Source: Fragilaria crotonensis
Lineage: Eukaryota; Bacillariophyta; Fragilariophyceae; Fragilariales; Fragilariaceae
Assembly: GCA_022925895.1 (NCBI GenBank)
Contig: JAKSYS010000208.1
Coordinates: 1 to 64,000 of the forward strand
DNA length: 64,000 nucleotides
Reading direction: 5' to 3'
Shown: one piece after another, positions 22,074-32,872 of the stretch
Layout: each line of letters starts with the position of its first letter
Numbering within the stretch: position 1 is the first letter of the stretch
Translations under genes and position numbers: made by a program
The notes under the pieces: generated by a model
What the model saw: only the letters and a program-made list of their open reading frames with translations
Told to the model about the DNA's origin: nothing
The model's database searches: none

Positions 22074-23552
22074 TCATCTTTCTTCCGAGGCGGATCCGTG
22101 GAGAAAGAACTTGCGCAACCGAATCAATGCCAACTGAAATTCCTCGTCATTAGCAGCTGTAAAGACGCACCGGAAGAATCCCGGTCGCTCGTGACGCATC
22201 GACAGACCGGGAGTAAAGAGGAGGCCGTGGTGATTCATGAGATCCAAATACAAACTACGTTCGCGTTGTTTCATGCTGGACAAGAGCTCGTCTCCTTCTG
22301 GAGTCACTTGCGTAGAATCAAGTGGTGGGAGGAAGCGAGACAAGTCAATCCAGCAAAGAGGCCGGAGTTGGCGCTGAGATGAGGCACATTGAATTCTTCC
22401 AAAACTCTTTGGAGGGCATCGCATCGCGCACGAAGGCGAGTATGATTTTCATCAAAAGTCACTGGTCCAGAATTCATGCACGTTTCCAGGCGCCTTGACC
22501 ATGGTTTCAATAAGAACCTGAGTTTGAGACGTGATTTGACACATGTCGTTAAGTTTCTGCAATGGCAAACGAATGTCCTCATTCTCCGAATAGGCTGCTC
22601 CCACTCGCAGTCCTGAGAGCGCAAAATCTTTGGATAGAGCGTATACGAAATGAATGTAGGGACCCAATTCTCAACACCAGCCAGTTTCAACGCAGACGTA
22701 AAGTCCGCACCGTCCTTCTTGTAGACACTACCTGCATATATTTCGTCACTGACCAAATGCACCTTGTTTTCACGCACCAATCAATGCAGTCTTGAACAAT
22801 ATGAGGAGGTATGAGATTCCTAGCGGGTTGTTTGGATGGGAGAAGCAAGATACGAGGTGATTCTCCTTCGTGCTTGGCTGCCAGATAGGCGGCTGAAAGA
22901 CCGGCCTTGGTCGGATAGTATGCTTCGACTGGAATCGTTTGTTCCGATCCGACCGGCGGAATAGTAGCACCCGAGTGCTCAAATGTATTGACCGGAAGAA
23001 TGGAAAGCCCGGCACGGGCAACAAGATCGAATTCAAAGGCCGCATAGTAGGGTGTTGGAATCAAAACTCCTTCACCAGGCTCCGCAAGTGTAATGCATAG
23101 ATTCTCCAAGACAGCATTGCAACCAGTTCCCATGATGAGCCCATCAGGATCGAGAGGTTTCGAAAGGTTCAACAGTCGCTGAAGATAGAGACAAAACGCC
23201 TCTCGCAGCGCTGGTCGACCCTGCGTAGGCTGATAGTAAATACAATCGGCAGTAAATGTGTTGGCTCCAAATTCGTTCAAAGCAGGCACCAACAAATCTT
23301 CCAGCATCTGATTTTCAGCAACGCCCAGCTGCAGTGCTCCATCAGGAGTGGAGGGAGAATACCGTGTGACGGCTCTTGCGTCAGCTAGGTAACTAGGTAG
23401 CAAGGAAACAGCTCGTTGCCTCGTTGAGAATGCGTCGTGAGGTGTCGTGATTTGTTGGGACGAGACGCAGCAGCTTTCAAAGCAGATGACGGCATTACCC
23501 AGCAAGGAGACATGATCAAACGTTTCAGGGCCAAAGAGCTCCTTTGAGACAT
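22074..23552 (-). CDS. Class I/II PLP aminotransferase, ACC synthase-like, frame-broken
   Basis: The protein belongs to fold-type I PLP enzymes and is closest in style to 1-aminocyclopropane-1-carboxylate synthase and its aminotransferase relatives. The N-terminal block has ALQLGVAENQML and IYYQPTQGRPALREAF. The cofactor-phosphate region is GLIMGTGCNAVLENL. The conserved PNNPLG motif (about 22810-22830) is in a neighbouring frame. VHLVSDEIYAGSV holds the PLP-ring Asp-Tyr region. YALSKDFALSGLRVG holds the PLP lysine. RHERPGFFRCVF near the end has the carboxylate-binding arginine. The likely start is near 23552 (SKELFGPETFDHVSLLGN with one base out of frame). Frame changes occur at least five times, some compensating each other within 60 bases. 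ACC synthase activity cannot be told from aminotransferase here. Confidence 0.78.
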
Positions 23553-23879
23553 AACAAAGTGACGAGTCAGGCTAGGAAGTTGCATCCAGAAGAAGAAGGT
23601 GCGAATGAAACGGTAGATATCAAGCTTCGAATGTTTCCAATGCCAAAATGTCTCATGCCACCGATTGTGCGATTGAATATCGGAATCGCTTTTTTCAGGA
23701 AGAGGAGAAAAGAGGAAGGGAAGCGAATCTCTCATCGGGCAAGGTTCCCTACAGATTTGAGGCAGTCGGCACGTCACGTTGCCGGCCGATTTGCCTATGT
23801 GCTGATGCTGCCGTGCACGCTGCACTCTATCATATCAATCGGATGGAGGACAGAGGCTCCTTCGTACGTCACTGAAGTG

Positions 23880-24186
23880 TCATTCGATTAAAACTGTACT
23901 ACAACTCTACAACTACTGTACCATACTCCTGACTCCGGAGTACTTGTGTACTCGGAGTACTATCGTACTACCGTAGTGGTGTAGTGGTCGTATGGTAGCC
24001 CAAGTACGCTTCATACTACTACTCTACTAGCTGGTACTTACGGGACTGCATTTTAAGACAGTACTGTACTTCAGTGCTGTGAGCTCTCAGCTTCCAGTAC
24101 TCTCAGTACAGTAGACGTAGGGACAGTTCGACGACTCGAGTGTCGAGTGGTGCACTACGGGCAGGTTGGAAAAGGTTTACCAACCG
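23880..24186. repeat. Intergenic, GTAC-rich
   Basis: This is the divergent promoter region between the aminotransferase and the thioredoxin-fold gene. About 23893-24110 is dense in GTAC/AGTACT palindromes, including CTCGGAGTACT. Confidence 0.65.
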
Positions 24187-25261
24187 ATGACCATGAAGAA
24201 CTTGCGTGTGGCACTGCTCTTTCTACTTCCGATCGCCAGCGATGCCTTTGGCAACTTTCCTTCGCAAGTGAGTGACTTGCTGTCCAAGTTTGGTCCCACC
24301 AAGGCGTCGGAAACTGTCGATCCTGGTGTCGCACTCCTCCGAGTTGGGCATTACAAGGACGACCCCCAAACCCTTCCAATTGCGCCCCGATCAGCTGCCT
24401 GACGTCTTGTCCGCATCGCTCCCGGTACGTGTTGTTGCTGAAGCGAATTCCTTTGCACCCAGGTGTCTGTCTCATAAAAATACGCTACACGGTTTAGGCA
24501 ATCTTTCGATTCGGGTGTGGTGTGTTTGCCAATGGTTATCAAATAGCCTTGACAACAAGGAGGGCGTCAGAATACACCATCCTTGCGCTTGGAGAGTATC
24601 AACTGAAAGAATCTTCGCTGCCGGGGCGAACTGCACAAGTAGAACCCTTGATTCTGTATGAGTTTGAAACATGTCCTTTCTGTCGCAAAGTTCGGAGGCA
24701 GTTAGTCTCCTCGGCCTTACAGTTACCTTCAGACCCTGTCCAAAAATGGTGCAACATATCGCAGGAGATTAAGACACAGTTCGGCTCTGATGCAACGTTT
24801 CCATTCCTACAAGATCCCAACACTGGTATCCAGATGTTTGAATCCGACCTCATTTTAGATTATCTATTTCGGACCTACGGAAATGGGGAAATCCCATGGA
24901 CACTGCGAGGAGGGCCTTGGGTACCACTGTCGGCGGGGTTGGGATTACTATGGAGAAGTGGTGCTGGTGGTATGCGCCGGAATTCCTTACCGGCCGCACA
25001 GCCCCTCCGATTGTGGACATACGAGGGTCGCCATTTGGAAAATGGTGCGGGAACGACTCTGCGAATTGGAATTGGCACACGCAAGTATCCTGCCCTCGGG
25101 GAAGTCCAAATCGACAAATCATGTTGGAAGAGAAGGGCCGATTCCAAGTCCCCTATTTGGAAGATCCAAATACTGGGGTCAAACTATGGGAATCGGAGGC
25201 TATTGTCGAGTATTTGCAGAAGGTGTACGGGGTGGAGGATAGTCCCGTCAAGTACATGTAA
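24187..25261 (+). CDS. Plastid protein with two GST-N/glutaredoxin-like domains, frame-broken
   Basis: This is probably a plastid redox or glutathione-dependent protein. The start at 24187 (MTMKNLRVALLFLLPI) gives a signal peptide ending SDAFGNFP, a plastid import motif; an upstream ATG at 24166 is less likely. The first thioredoxin-fold domain has LYEFETCPFCRKVRRQ with a CPFC active site, then FPFLQDPNTGIQMFESDLIL. The second repeats the pattern: LELAH, SCPRGSPNRQ, then VPYLEDPNTGVKLWESEAIV and EYLQKVYG to the stop at 25259-25261. The PNTG(I/V)..(F/W)ES repeat shows internal duplication. Whether the second domain keeps a cysteine pair is unclear because the region around 25000-25060 is frame-disturbed. 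Three or more frame changes are present. Confidence 0.75.
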
Positions 25262-25541
25262 CAGAGATGTTGTAGAATACGAAGAATAGACACTCAGCGG
25301 AACTACTCCAATCATTACAAGGACGCTATATTTTGGATGTCAAAAGTATTTCTGTTCGCACACCAGAATCTTATTCATGTGCGGTGTGGTCGTCGTATGA
25401 AGTCCGCTTTCCGGGTCCCACGGTTCGACATGCTAAAATCTAAAATCTGTTGACATGTTGGCTTGTCACAATATATCCTACTGCAAGATCGACTCGAGAC
25501 TCGACAATCATTAGGAAACTGGAGTATTTCTGCAGACGAGG
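25262..25541. other. Intergenic, probable promoter of the monooxygenase
   Basis: No gene and no repeat stands out. Confidence 0.4.
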
Positions 25542-27337
25542 ATGACTTCAATCGACTATTGCTATGTTGTGCTTACGATTCTGGTGTATTCCTGTTCCAC
25601 CTATGTCCATGGACTTTCTTCGCCCACTACTACTACTACCCCGACGAAAACAATAAGAAACAAGCCGATTCGAAACGTTGCCATCGTGGGAAGCGGCATA
25701 GCGGGACTCTCACTTGCGCATGCCTTCGAGAATTCTCCCGACCTTTTCGCTTGCGGTGATGGTACACAAATTCAAGTGACTGTCTACGATTCACGATCAT
25801 CTCTCAATTACGAAGCTGGGGCTGGTGTTCAACTCAATGGAGGTAAGCCTGTAGGTATCCCACACTCATACGAACTACATCGTCACTGGCGCAAGTAATC
25901 GATACTTATCCTTACCTTCCCTACTTTCGCTATTCTGTTCCAAGGGGTGAGTGTGCTCCGGAAAATCAATCCCACAGTGCAAAGGGCCGTCGCCGATGCG
26001 TCACTACCGCTAAAATTGATTCAGTCGAGAACCAAGCCTTGGTTCGGTGGCGACACCAAGGAATACGATACGCTGCTTACTATACCCATCGAGAAAACCT
26101 TTCGAGAGGCTGGAGGTAGAGTCACGGAAGAATTGGTGGTGGACGATGAGGTTATGGCGTATGCCATTATGCGTGGCGCTTTGCAGGTAGGTGCAGTGTT
26201 TTTGTTCATGTTGTCCATTGACTCGATGCCACGTCTCACACACAGGCACACCGTGAATTGCATGCAATTATCGCTTCTTTATGATTCCAAATGTTAGGAA
26301 GTTCTGATGGATACACTGCCGGACCAGACATTGAATCGTATCAAATTTAACAAATCGCTCGTCCAAATATCTGGAAGCAACGACAAACATGGTGTATCCC
26401 TCGGCTTCGAAGATGGGTCAACTGAAGGTCCCTTTGACCTTGTGGTCGGATGCGATGGTGTCAATAGTGCCGTCAAAGACTATCTAGCCAACGACTCAAT
26501 ACCAAGGAGGGGTGAAAAAGGCAAACAAGCATTGTATTCTGGCATCCGTATCCGGTATGCCGTTCAAGATACCAACGTTGCCAATCCTGTCGACAGCGAA
26601 GGAGCTACTCTAACTCAGCACTTTGGAAATGGTGCATACGGTCTGACAGGCATCTACGGCGCTGGGAGGGGCCGAAGTCCGATCAAGTGTGCATTTACCA
26701 TTTATCTAGATGATGACTACATTGGACCCTTCCGTAAGAATCTTGCATCGGACCAATCATCCACAGGAACATCGGACGACGAAAATGCCGACTGGTCGCA
26801 GGACAATCGCAAGGGCACATGTGAATTAATGTTGGACCAGATTGAGGAATGCGGCGTGCCCGGAAAAAGGATGATGCGCCCCATTATTGAAGAATCCAGC
26901 CGATTCTTCGAGCTTGGAGTCTACTTTCACAGTCCGTTCGCAAGGAACGGTTGGAGGAAGGAGGTACCAAATTCGAGAGGGAGTTTCTGTACGTTGGCAG
27001 GCGATGCAGCGCATGCCATGCCTCCGTTCTTGGGACAAGGGTCCAACCAGGCAATCCAAGATGCATACTGCCTGGCCAAGTTGATTTTTGAGTACAACAA
27101 GGCACAGTCGAACGGCAGCGAGGACATCGACTTTGGAGAGGTGTTAAAAACCTATGAAAAGGTTCGATGGGGACCAACCGCGAGTATTTCCGCTAAAGCA
27201 TTTCTTCTTGGGTACCTCGAAGCCAGTGTGGGTCTTTTGCCAAATTTCGCGATGTCTTTTTCTTCACTTTGGGCAGCCTTGGTGTGGCCAAAAGGTCTAT
27301 CTTGGAGCAGCCGTTCCCGAAGTTGGAGACGAAGTGA
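25542..27337 (+). CDS. FAD-dependent monooxygenase (zeaxanthin epoxidase / aromatic hydroxylase family)
   Basis: The enzyme would use FAD and NAD(P)H to hydroxylate or epoxidise a small molecule. The start (MTSIDYCYVVLTILVYSCST) is a signal peptide. Exon 1 has the dinucleotide motif VAIVGSGIAGLSLAHAFE. Intron 1 is 25843-25944 (102 bp, GTAAGC...CCAAG) and intron 2 is 26187-26297 (111 bp, GTAGGT...GTTAG). Both junctions keep frame (NGG/VSV and ALQ/EVL). Exon 3 has FDLVVGCDGVNSAV and CTLAGDAAHAMPPFLGQG, the two signature FAD motifs. Near 27255 a T-run shifts the frame. In the alternative frame the end reads FFTLGSLGVAKRSILEQPF and stops at 27335-27337, which fits the family better than the uninterrupted frame to 27371. 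It lacks the FHA domain of plant zeaxanthin epoxidase. Confidence 0.85.
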
Positions 27338-27772
27338 ACTGACTGTGCCGCCAGCATCGCCTTGTGGCTAATCTGAAAATTCGAATGGGCGTCGCCTGCG
27401 AGGCATCGTATATTGTACCGATCCATTCAGACCCGATCGTCGAGTCGCCGTCGATCGTTCGTATTCAGAAAGGTGCGGAGAACTTGTGTTTGTCTATCTA
27501 TGGTTTTTCCCATTACGTTTAATTGCGAATTGAAAATATAGCAACCAATATAGATCGGAGCGGTTCGCGTCCAAACATTCTTTTGCCTACGGTGTTAATC
27601 CATTATCGTTTGCTGGAAATGGATGCTTGCTAGCATTACTGGCCAGGCGAACAAGGAACAAGATGGCGAAATTGGGGTTTATTCGTGTCAATTCATTCTG
27701 TTCTTTCATACAGCCCTTGCGTGAAAGAGGTGAAAACGACACTTATCAGATGGCAGCGTCTGGCCTTGCAGT
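27338..27772. other. Intergenic between convergent genes
   Basis: Unremarkable sequence; both flanking genes end here. Confidence 0.5.
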
Positions 27773-29737
27773 CTAGAGGAACGGTTTTTGCCATTCCAAA
27801 ATTTGCTTTTCGACCTTCATAACCCACTTGCCCCACTCGTCTCTGAAATAGTTACCAACTCCCTTGATCTCGACAAGATATGGTGCCGAACTGGAGATGA
27901 AATCAAAGTCAGCATCTAATGTCTTTCCGACTCCATCCATTTGAGAGAGAGCACGCGCAACAAATGCGTATTCGGCTGGCAATTGAAAGAACTCCATCAC
28001 CTCTGAATCCTTGACATTGACAGTGTCATTAGTTGCATTGTTGGCGGGATCAGTAGGTGTTGTCTCTTTAAATTTGTAACCAGATTTTCTCAGTTTCTTC
28101 TGCTTGACTGATACCTTGCCTGTATTGAAATTATCCTGGACCTTTGCTCGGACCATATGCAGATCTGCGCCATCTTTCAGAACGCCCATCTTCGCAAACG
28201 CTTCCACACATCGATCAGAGTCGTAGTCGATGATAGCTTCGATGACATCGAGGATGCCTTCTGCTTGATCGCCGTTTAATTCACATGCTTGGCCAAAATC
28301 GTACATGACCAGTCGTGGCATACCATTATCGAGAATCTCAACACCTAGATTGCCGGGATGTGGGTCGGTTGAGAAGAAGCGATTGACGCAAAATGAACGC
28401 AAATATGCCCGAGCCAACGAGTCGGCCAAATACTCTCGACCCTCCATAGTCACGTTCGCAGCATCTAACTTTGCCTTGTTGGTAATTTTGATGGAAGGAA
28501 CGTATTCCATGATGAGTGCTTGTTCGGACGATATGTTCTGAAATACGTACGGCGCTCGCAACCACGGAGCAGCACTCGGCAATGGTTTTTGATCCAACGA
28601 TTTCGCCGCAGCTGGAACTTCGACGCCGCCCTTGCCCAACCCAAAATCGGCATTGAATCGTACGCAATTCTCCGCTTCGTCTCGGTAGTCGATTTCGCGA
28701 TATAGAATAGTCTTGGCATCCTCAAAGATTTGGGTCCATGATTGCGAAACGCCACCCACCTTGCCCCTCTTTCCGCCAATTTTGTCCACAGCACGGGCAA
28801 TCTGAGTCAAAAGAGCCAGATCCTGATCGTATATTTCACGCAAGTGGGGGCGTTGTAGTTTTATGGCAACTATTTCATTGTCGGCTCCACGTAAGGTTGC
28901 TCGGTGGACCTGTCCGAGGCTTGCAGCGGCAAGGGGGACAGAGTCGAAGTCAGAAAACAGTTCCTCGAAACGTTCGGCAGATCCAAATGCGGAATGCGCC
29001 AAGTCGAGGGCATCGCGTCCACTTTTCGCAGGGACCTTGTCTTGCAGACGTTCCATGGCAGTGATCCATTCTGTAGGGAGTAAATTTTCGCGGCAGGATA
29101 GAATTTGACCCAGTTTAATGTAAAGCGGGCCAAGCCTGAGCAAAGAGTCGGCAAAAATGGTCCCGCTCTTGGTTTTGAGAATTGTTTTTCGTTCTTCATT
29201 CGCAAATCGTTGTCGAACCCAAAAGGGTAATAATCGTAAGAAAATCACCATGACGGCACGACCCCGAGCGGCTGGATACTTGGCATAGCGACCCCATTCT
29301 GAAGTCGCATCCATGGCCTGTCGCTTCCGAGTTTGCATTGTGCTCACAAGTGATGAGAGGGACATGAATGCTATCAATAGCAGGAGAGCGGGTCGTATAA
29401 GCTTCTTGGATCGGCTTGCAATGCTGACTGCCGCTACAGCGCGACGTGGTATCACAAGCAGTAACGCGGCGAAACTGAGGGCTCGTCGGCGTTTCTTGAG
29501 CGAGGATTCAAGGCGTTTCGGAGTGCAGACCCTTGTCTGAGTACCAAAAACGAAAAGTTCGGAATAGCTCGCCGACCGACATGATGCTGACCGATGAACA
29601 TCTTGTAGAAGCAGGCTTGTCTCGGGACCCCATGATCGATTGACATTAGACCTTCTTAAACACCAGCTGTTGGAAGTGAAGGCTAGCGTCACAGAATGCG
29701 ATGCCACCATGAGGATAAAAACATACAGAGCCTTCAT
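27773..29737 (-). CDS. Plastid-targeted ABC1/ADCK (UbiB-like) atypical kinase
   Basis: ABC1K proteins are atypical kinases or ATPases controlling prenyl-lipid and quinone metabolism; plant plastid members sit in plastoglobules. The frame is open from 29914, but the ATG at 29737 (or 29749) begins a signal peptide (MKALYVFILMVASHSVTLAF) ending at a plastid Phe motif, so I prefer it (about 654 residues). Hydrophobic segments follow near 80-120. Kinase-like motifs from that start are LYIKLGQILS (KxGQ, about 207), PLAAASLGQVHRA (A-rich loop), EIVAIKLQRP (about 289), IDYRDEAEN, LIMEYV, DPHPGNLGVEI (catalytic, about 457) and VMYDFGQACEL (DFG, about 477). All signature residues are present and there are no breaks. 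Confidence 0.92.
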   Translation of the reverse strand: MKALYVFILMVASHSVTLAFTSNSWCLRRSNVNRSWGPETSLLLQDVHRSASCRSASYSELFVFGTQTRVCTPKRLESSLKKRRRALSFAALLLVIPRRAVAAVSIASRSKKLIRPALLLLIAFMSLSSLVSTMQTRKRQAMDATSEWGRYAKYPAARGRAVMVIFLRLLPFWVRQRFANEERKTILKTKSGTIFADSLLRLGPLYIKLGQILSCRENLLPTEWITAMERLQDKVPAKSGRDALDLAHSAFGSAERFEELFSDFDSVPLAAASLGQVHRATLRGADNEIVAIKLQRPHLREIYDQDLALLTQIARAVDKIGGKRGKVGGVSQSWTQIFEDAKTILYREIDYRDEAENCVRFNADFGLGKGGVEVPAAAKSLDQKPLPSAAPWLRAPYVFQNISSEQALIMEYVPSIKITNKAKLDAANVTMEGREYLADSLARAYLRSFCVNRFFSTDPHPGNLGVEILDNGMPRLVMYDFGQACELNGDQAEGILDVIEAIIDYDSDRCVEAFAKMGVLKDGADLHMVRAKVQDNFNTGKVSVKQKKLRKSGYKFKETTPTDPANNATNDTVNVKDSEVMEFFQLPAEYAFVARALSQMDGVGKTLDADFDFISSSAPYLVEIKGVGNYFRDEWGKWVMKVEKQILEWQKPFL

Positions 29738-30372
29738 TGTTTTGATCATGATACCCTTCACTGAACTCGGGTCGAAAGACAACGCGATTGCCTTCGCTTC
29801 AACCACACAACAATCAAGGGATTGACTCAGGCGAAAGAGAAGAGTTAGCAAAACGACAGATTTATGTGCGGGATGAAGTGTTGTCCTACTCCTCCAGTGC
29901 AAGGTATGCGTCAACTCGGAATGTCGTACCAGGTACTCCAGACTCCAGTACGATGTATGAATTATGAATACGATATAACAAGACTATCGTCGTATCATTT
30001 GGGAATACAGATGATTACTGGAATATTGTTTTTGTTCATCTACTGTAATATGAAATGAACTGAGGGAGTACACTAGTCAATAACCGTAGCAGTACAGTAC
30101 AGTATGATGTTCATGATATTTGATATTTGCAGAACGAATGCCGACCTCGATCCTCGATCAAATTGAAGTCAACTGTTCGAGATCAGATCTGAACAAGATT
30201 TGCGGTCCGTCCGTTACACCGAACTACGGAAATGTCAACATCGTTCAGCATGACTCACGGAGATCAGTGATCACGTCATCACTGATCTCATATCAACCTC
30301 ACCCCTCATTCTGAATAGCAGGGAGCTAACGGAGCCAATAACGAAGGAACTCCTTCACGGAAAGCTCTGTCC
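29738..30372. other. Divergent promoter region with GTAC repeats and a hairpin
   Basis: This lies between the ABC1K and FKBP genes. GTAC-rich sequence occupies about 29925-30110. A perfect hairpin lies at 30260-30289, about 85 bp before the FKBP start. Confidence 0.5.
30260..30289. promoter_or_regulatory. 12-bp hairpin upstream of FKBP gene
   Basis: GAGATCAGTGAT and ATCACTGATCTC form a perfect 12-bp stem around the loop CACGTC. ACGTCA spans the loop and stem and resembles the CO2/cAMP-responsive elements described upstream of diatom carbonic anhydrase genes. A role here is inferred from position only. Confidence 0.4.
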
Positions 30373-31103
30373 ATGATGCGAACATTCTTGCCATTGACTG
30401 AGGCCATCGTGTTGTTATGTATGGTCCTCCTGGTCTCGACCAATTCACTTCACAATACTCCCAACACCCGACGAAACTTTATTGCTCAGTCGGTGGCAGG
30501 TGTCGTCATCACAAACTCAATTGTGCTCCAGAAAGCATTCGCCGAAGATTCCTCAGATGGTTCATCTTCTGACGGAGTGACTGTGTTTAAATTGAAATCA
30601 GGTCTTCAATTCATTGATCTAGTCCAAGGTTCCGGACCCTCACCCAAGTACGGTCAATTGTGCAGCATCAAATACACGGCATACCTCCAATTACCCAGCA
30701 AGTTGTCTGAGAGACAAAAGTTTGATTCCGACCAATATTTGCTCAAACATGGCAACGGCCGCCTGATTGCCGGACTCGATGAGGGACTCCACACAATGAA
30801 GGTCGGTGGTCAGCGACGTATCCTCATTCCCCCGAAATTGGGATTCGTCGCCGACGGACTGGGACCCGTCCCCCAGTCCCCTTTGCACGATTACGCTTGA
30901 ATCAATTGTTGAAGGAAATGGTAGAACAACGAGGTGGGAAGCTTATTTATGATGTGGAATTGCTGCGAGTCTTGGACGATGAGGCAGATCAGGGGTATTA
31001 CGATGATTTAAGTTTGACAGATGAACAGTTTGAAACCCTGCGTGATAATATTCAAAACAAGGCCAGGTCGAATCGCGGCATACCGACGGTCGGAGAGTCT
31101 TGA
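30373..31103 (+). CDS. Thylakoid-lumen-type FKBP peptidyl-prolyl isomerase
   Basis: The enzyme would catalyse prolyl cis-trans isomerisation, probably in the thylakoid lumen. The N-terminus is a signal peptide (LTEAIVLLCMVLLVSTNS), then TRRNFIAQSVAGVV, a twin-arginine type second signal, ending KAFAED. The FKBP core has LKSGLQFIDLVQGSGPSPKYG, CSIKYTAYL, KFDSDQ, LIAGLDEGLHTMKVGGQRRI and IPPKLGF. At about 30870-30885 the frame changes in a C-rich run. Without the change the protein ends at 30900. With it, homology continues as PFARLRLNQLLKEMVEQRGG and LIYDVELLRVLDDEADQGYY to 31103. The C-terminal strand YDVELL is essential to the FKBP fold, so the longer form is the expected gene. No intron is evident at the change. 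Confidence 0.85.
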
Positions 31104-31269
31104 ATTTACGCGATGATGATTACTACTGTTAGGATAATACATACAGGAACGTCGGCAGTACTCTCTCATGAGAAGCCTGCAAAATTCCGTCAGAATAAAT
31201 CGTGCTACGTTGTTGACCTTTTCTCATCCTTACCACTTCGAATGTATTGATACATAACACCATAAACCT

Positions 31270-32329
31270 CTACGATTCCTTGCGCCCAAATCCGTTGCCA
31301 CCATTCCCAAAGGAATGGCGAACCTGATTCTGCAAGTTCGCGACTGTCTGAGGATCGTGCTCCAAGATGAGAGTTGGCTCCGACGACAGCCAGGGTGTCA
31401 AAGTACTGGGATAGAAGCCTGAGGAAAGTGGACGTTATTACATGCGAGCAGGATTATGTGAGTTGCACGGGATTGAGCTCTCTGAAATGGCAACAACGAG
31501 ACAACTTACAAGATATCCATAACATCCTTTGGAGTCGCTCCAGGCACCTCGTCAGAGAATTCTGCAACAGATTCCTGCAATCCATGTACGATCGCCTTGC
31601 GCTGTCGGGCAACACCCAAACCGCTCAAATAGCGAGCTTCGGCCTCAGCCTCGGCCGCCTTGACTTGCTTGACCTTGTCCGCTTCGGCCTTGTGACTTGC
31701 AGCTTCCTTGAGACGACGAGACGCGTTAATCTCGTTCATACTGGCCTTGACTTTGGAATCAGGAGCAAGGTCGGTAACGAGAGTAGTCAAGATCTCATAG
31801 CCGTAGTCCTGGTAATCAGGTGGTGGAGATGAGTAAGAAAGAGTGGAATTGGTACGAGTAAGGTGAGACGTGGATCGATAGAATTTGCGATGTCAGAGGC
31901 GTTTTCAGTGTTTTCACTCACATTCATGACATCCTTGAGCTGTTCAAGAGTTGCAGAGGCGATTTCCGCCTTCGATGCGAAGGCTTCATCGAGTTCCATT
32001 TTCGGAACTGTCGAACGCACAACGTCAAAGACATATGCTTGAATCTGACCCCTAGGGTCTGACAATCTATAGAACGCATCATAAGCCTTCTCCAAAAGTA
32101 CACGGAACTGAACCGCGACGGCAACCTGCACGAAAACATTGTCCTTGGTTTTCGTTTCACAGACGACGTCGAGCTGCTGGATGCGAAGCGAGAGAGTTCC
32201 AGCGATTTGAGCGATAGGCCAGCAGGTGATAGTCAATCCTGGCTTGAGCAAGTTCTTGAATTGACCGAGATCTTCAAGAATGGCCACCTCTTGAGTGCGA
32301 ACGCACTGGAAACAGCAACATCCAGACAT
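31270..32329 (-). CDS. HIR-type SPFH/Band-7 domain protein
   Basis: The protein resembles plant hypersensitive-induced reaction proteins, membrane-raft scaffolds of the SPFH (stomatin/prohibitin) superfamily. The Cys-rich start [10 protein letters not shown] is a likely acylation site. The core includes [40 protein letters not shown] and [13 protein letters not shown]. Intron 1 (31921-31809, 113 bp, GTGAGT...TACCAG) joins VMN to [11 protein letters not shown]. Then come [31 protein letters not shown] and [11 protein letters not shown]. Intron 2 (31509-31419, 91 bp, GTAAGT...CTCAG) joins to [15 protein letters not shown]. After that the expected tail ([17 protein letters not shown], ending at 31270-31272) is in a different frame from the spliced exon, so one indel near 31370 is likely. 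The gene converges on FKBP. Confidence 0.9.
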
Positions 32330-32832
32330 GATTCAAAGAGTTACAGGTGAACAGTGAGTACTAGAGGATCAATTGATAATGATGTGTAGTCCTGGAAGCT
32401 GATGTACGGGCACTCGCAACGTAGAACGTAGAATGCGATGATCAGCCTGAATCTTGAGAATTGTCTTCAGTTCCTGCTGAGTGAGTGCTCACATCTGTGA
32501 TGCGACAAGCGAGGGATGCTACGTATTCTACTACCGTACAAACGTACCTGGTAACAACGAACCGGACGATCCTAGTAGAGATTCGTACATGTACTGGTAC
32601 TAGTACCGAGAAAACTACGTAAACTACAGTAGGCTACTAAAACTTCGTGTGGGGTTGAGTCGTAGGAGCTCTACTATATTACTACTGTAGGTCGGCAGCT
32701 ATGCATACTCGAATAGGAGTTCTACGAAGTACTGTACGTATACCAGGTAACAGAAATTAGAGTAGTACAGGCAGGTAGTCTACAGGTAGTTTCATACAGC
32801 GAATCACTAAACGTATCGAATCCTTCGACTCA

Positions 32833-32872
32833 CAGTCTCACAGTCTCACAGTCTCACAGTCTCACAGTCTCA
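32833..32872 (+). repeat. Microsatellite, CAGTCTCA x5
   Basis: Five perfect tandem copies of the 8-bp unit. Confidence 0.95.

Noticed and set aside
25843-26297. Frame changes in the FAD monooxygenase read as pseudogene damage
   Set aside because: Two of them are clean GT-AG introns of 102 and 111 bp that restore conserved sequence; only the 3' T-run change remains unexplained.
29738-29914. Longer N-terminus for the ABC1 kinase
   Set aside because: The upstream in-frame 59 codons would bury the signal peptide; the internal ATG fits plastid targeting.
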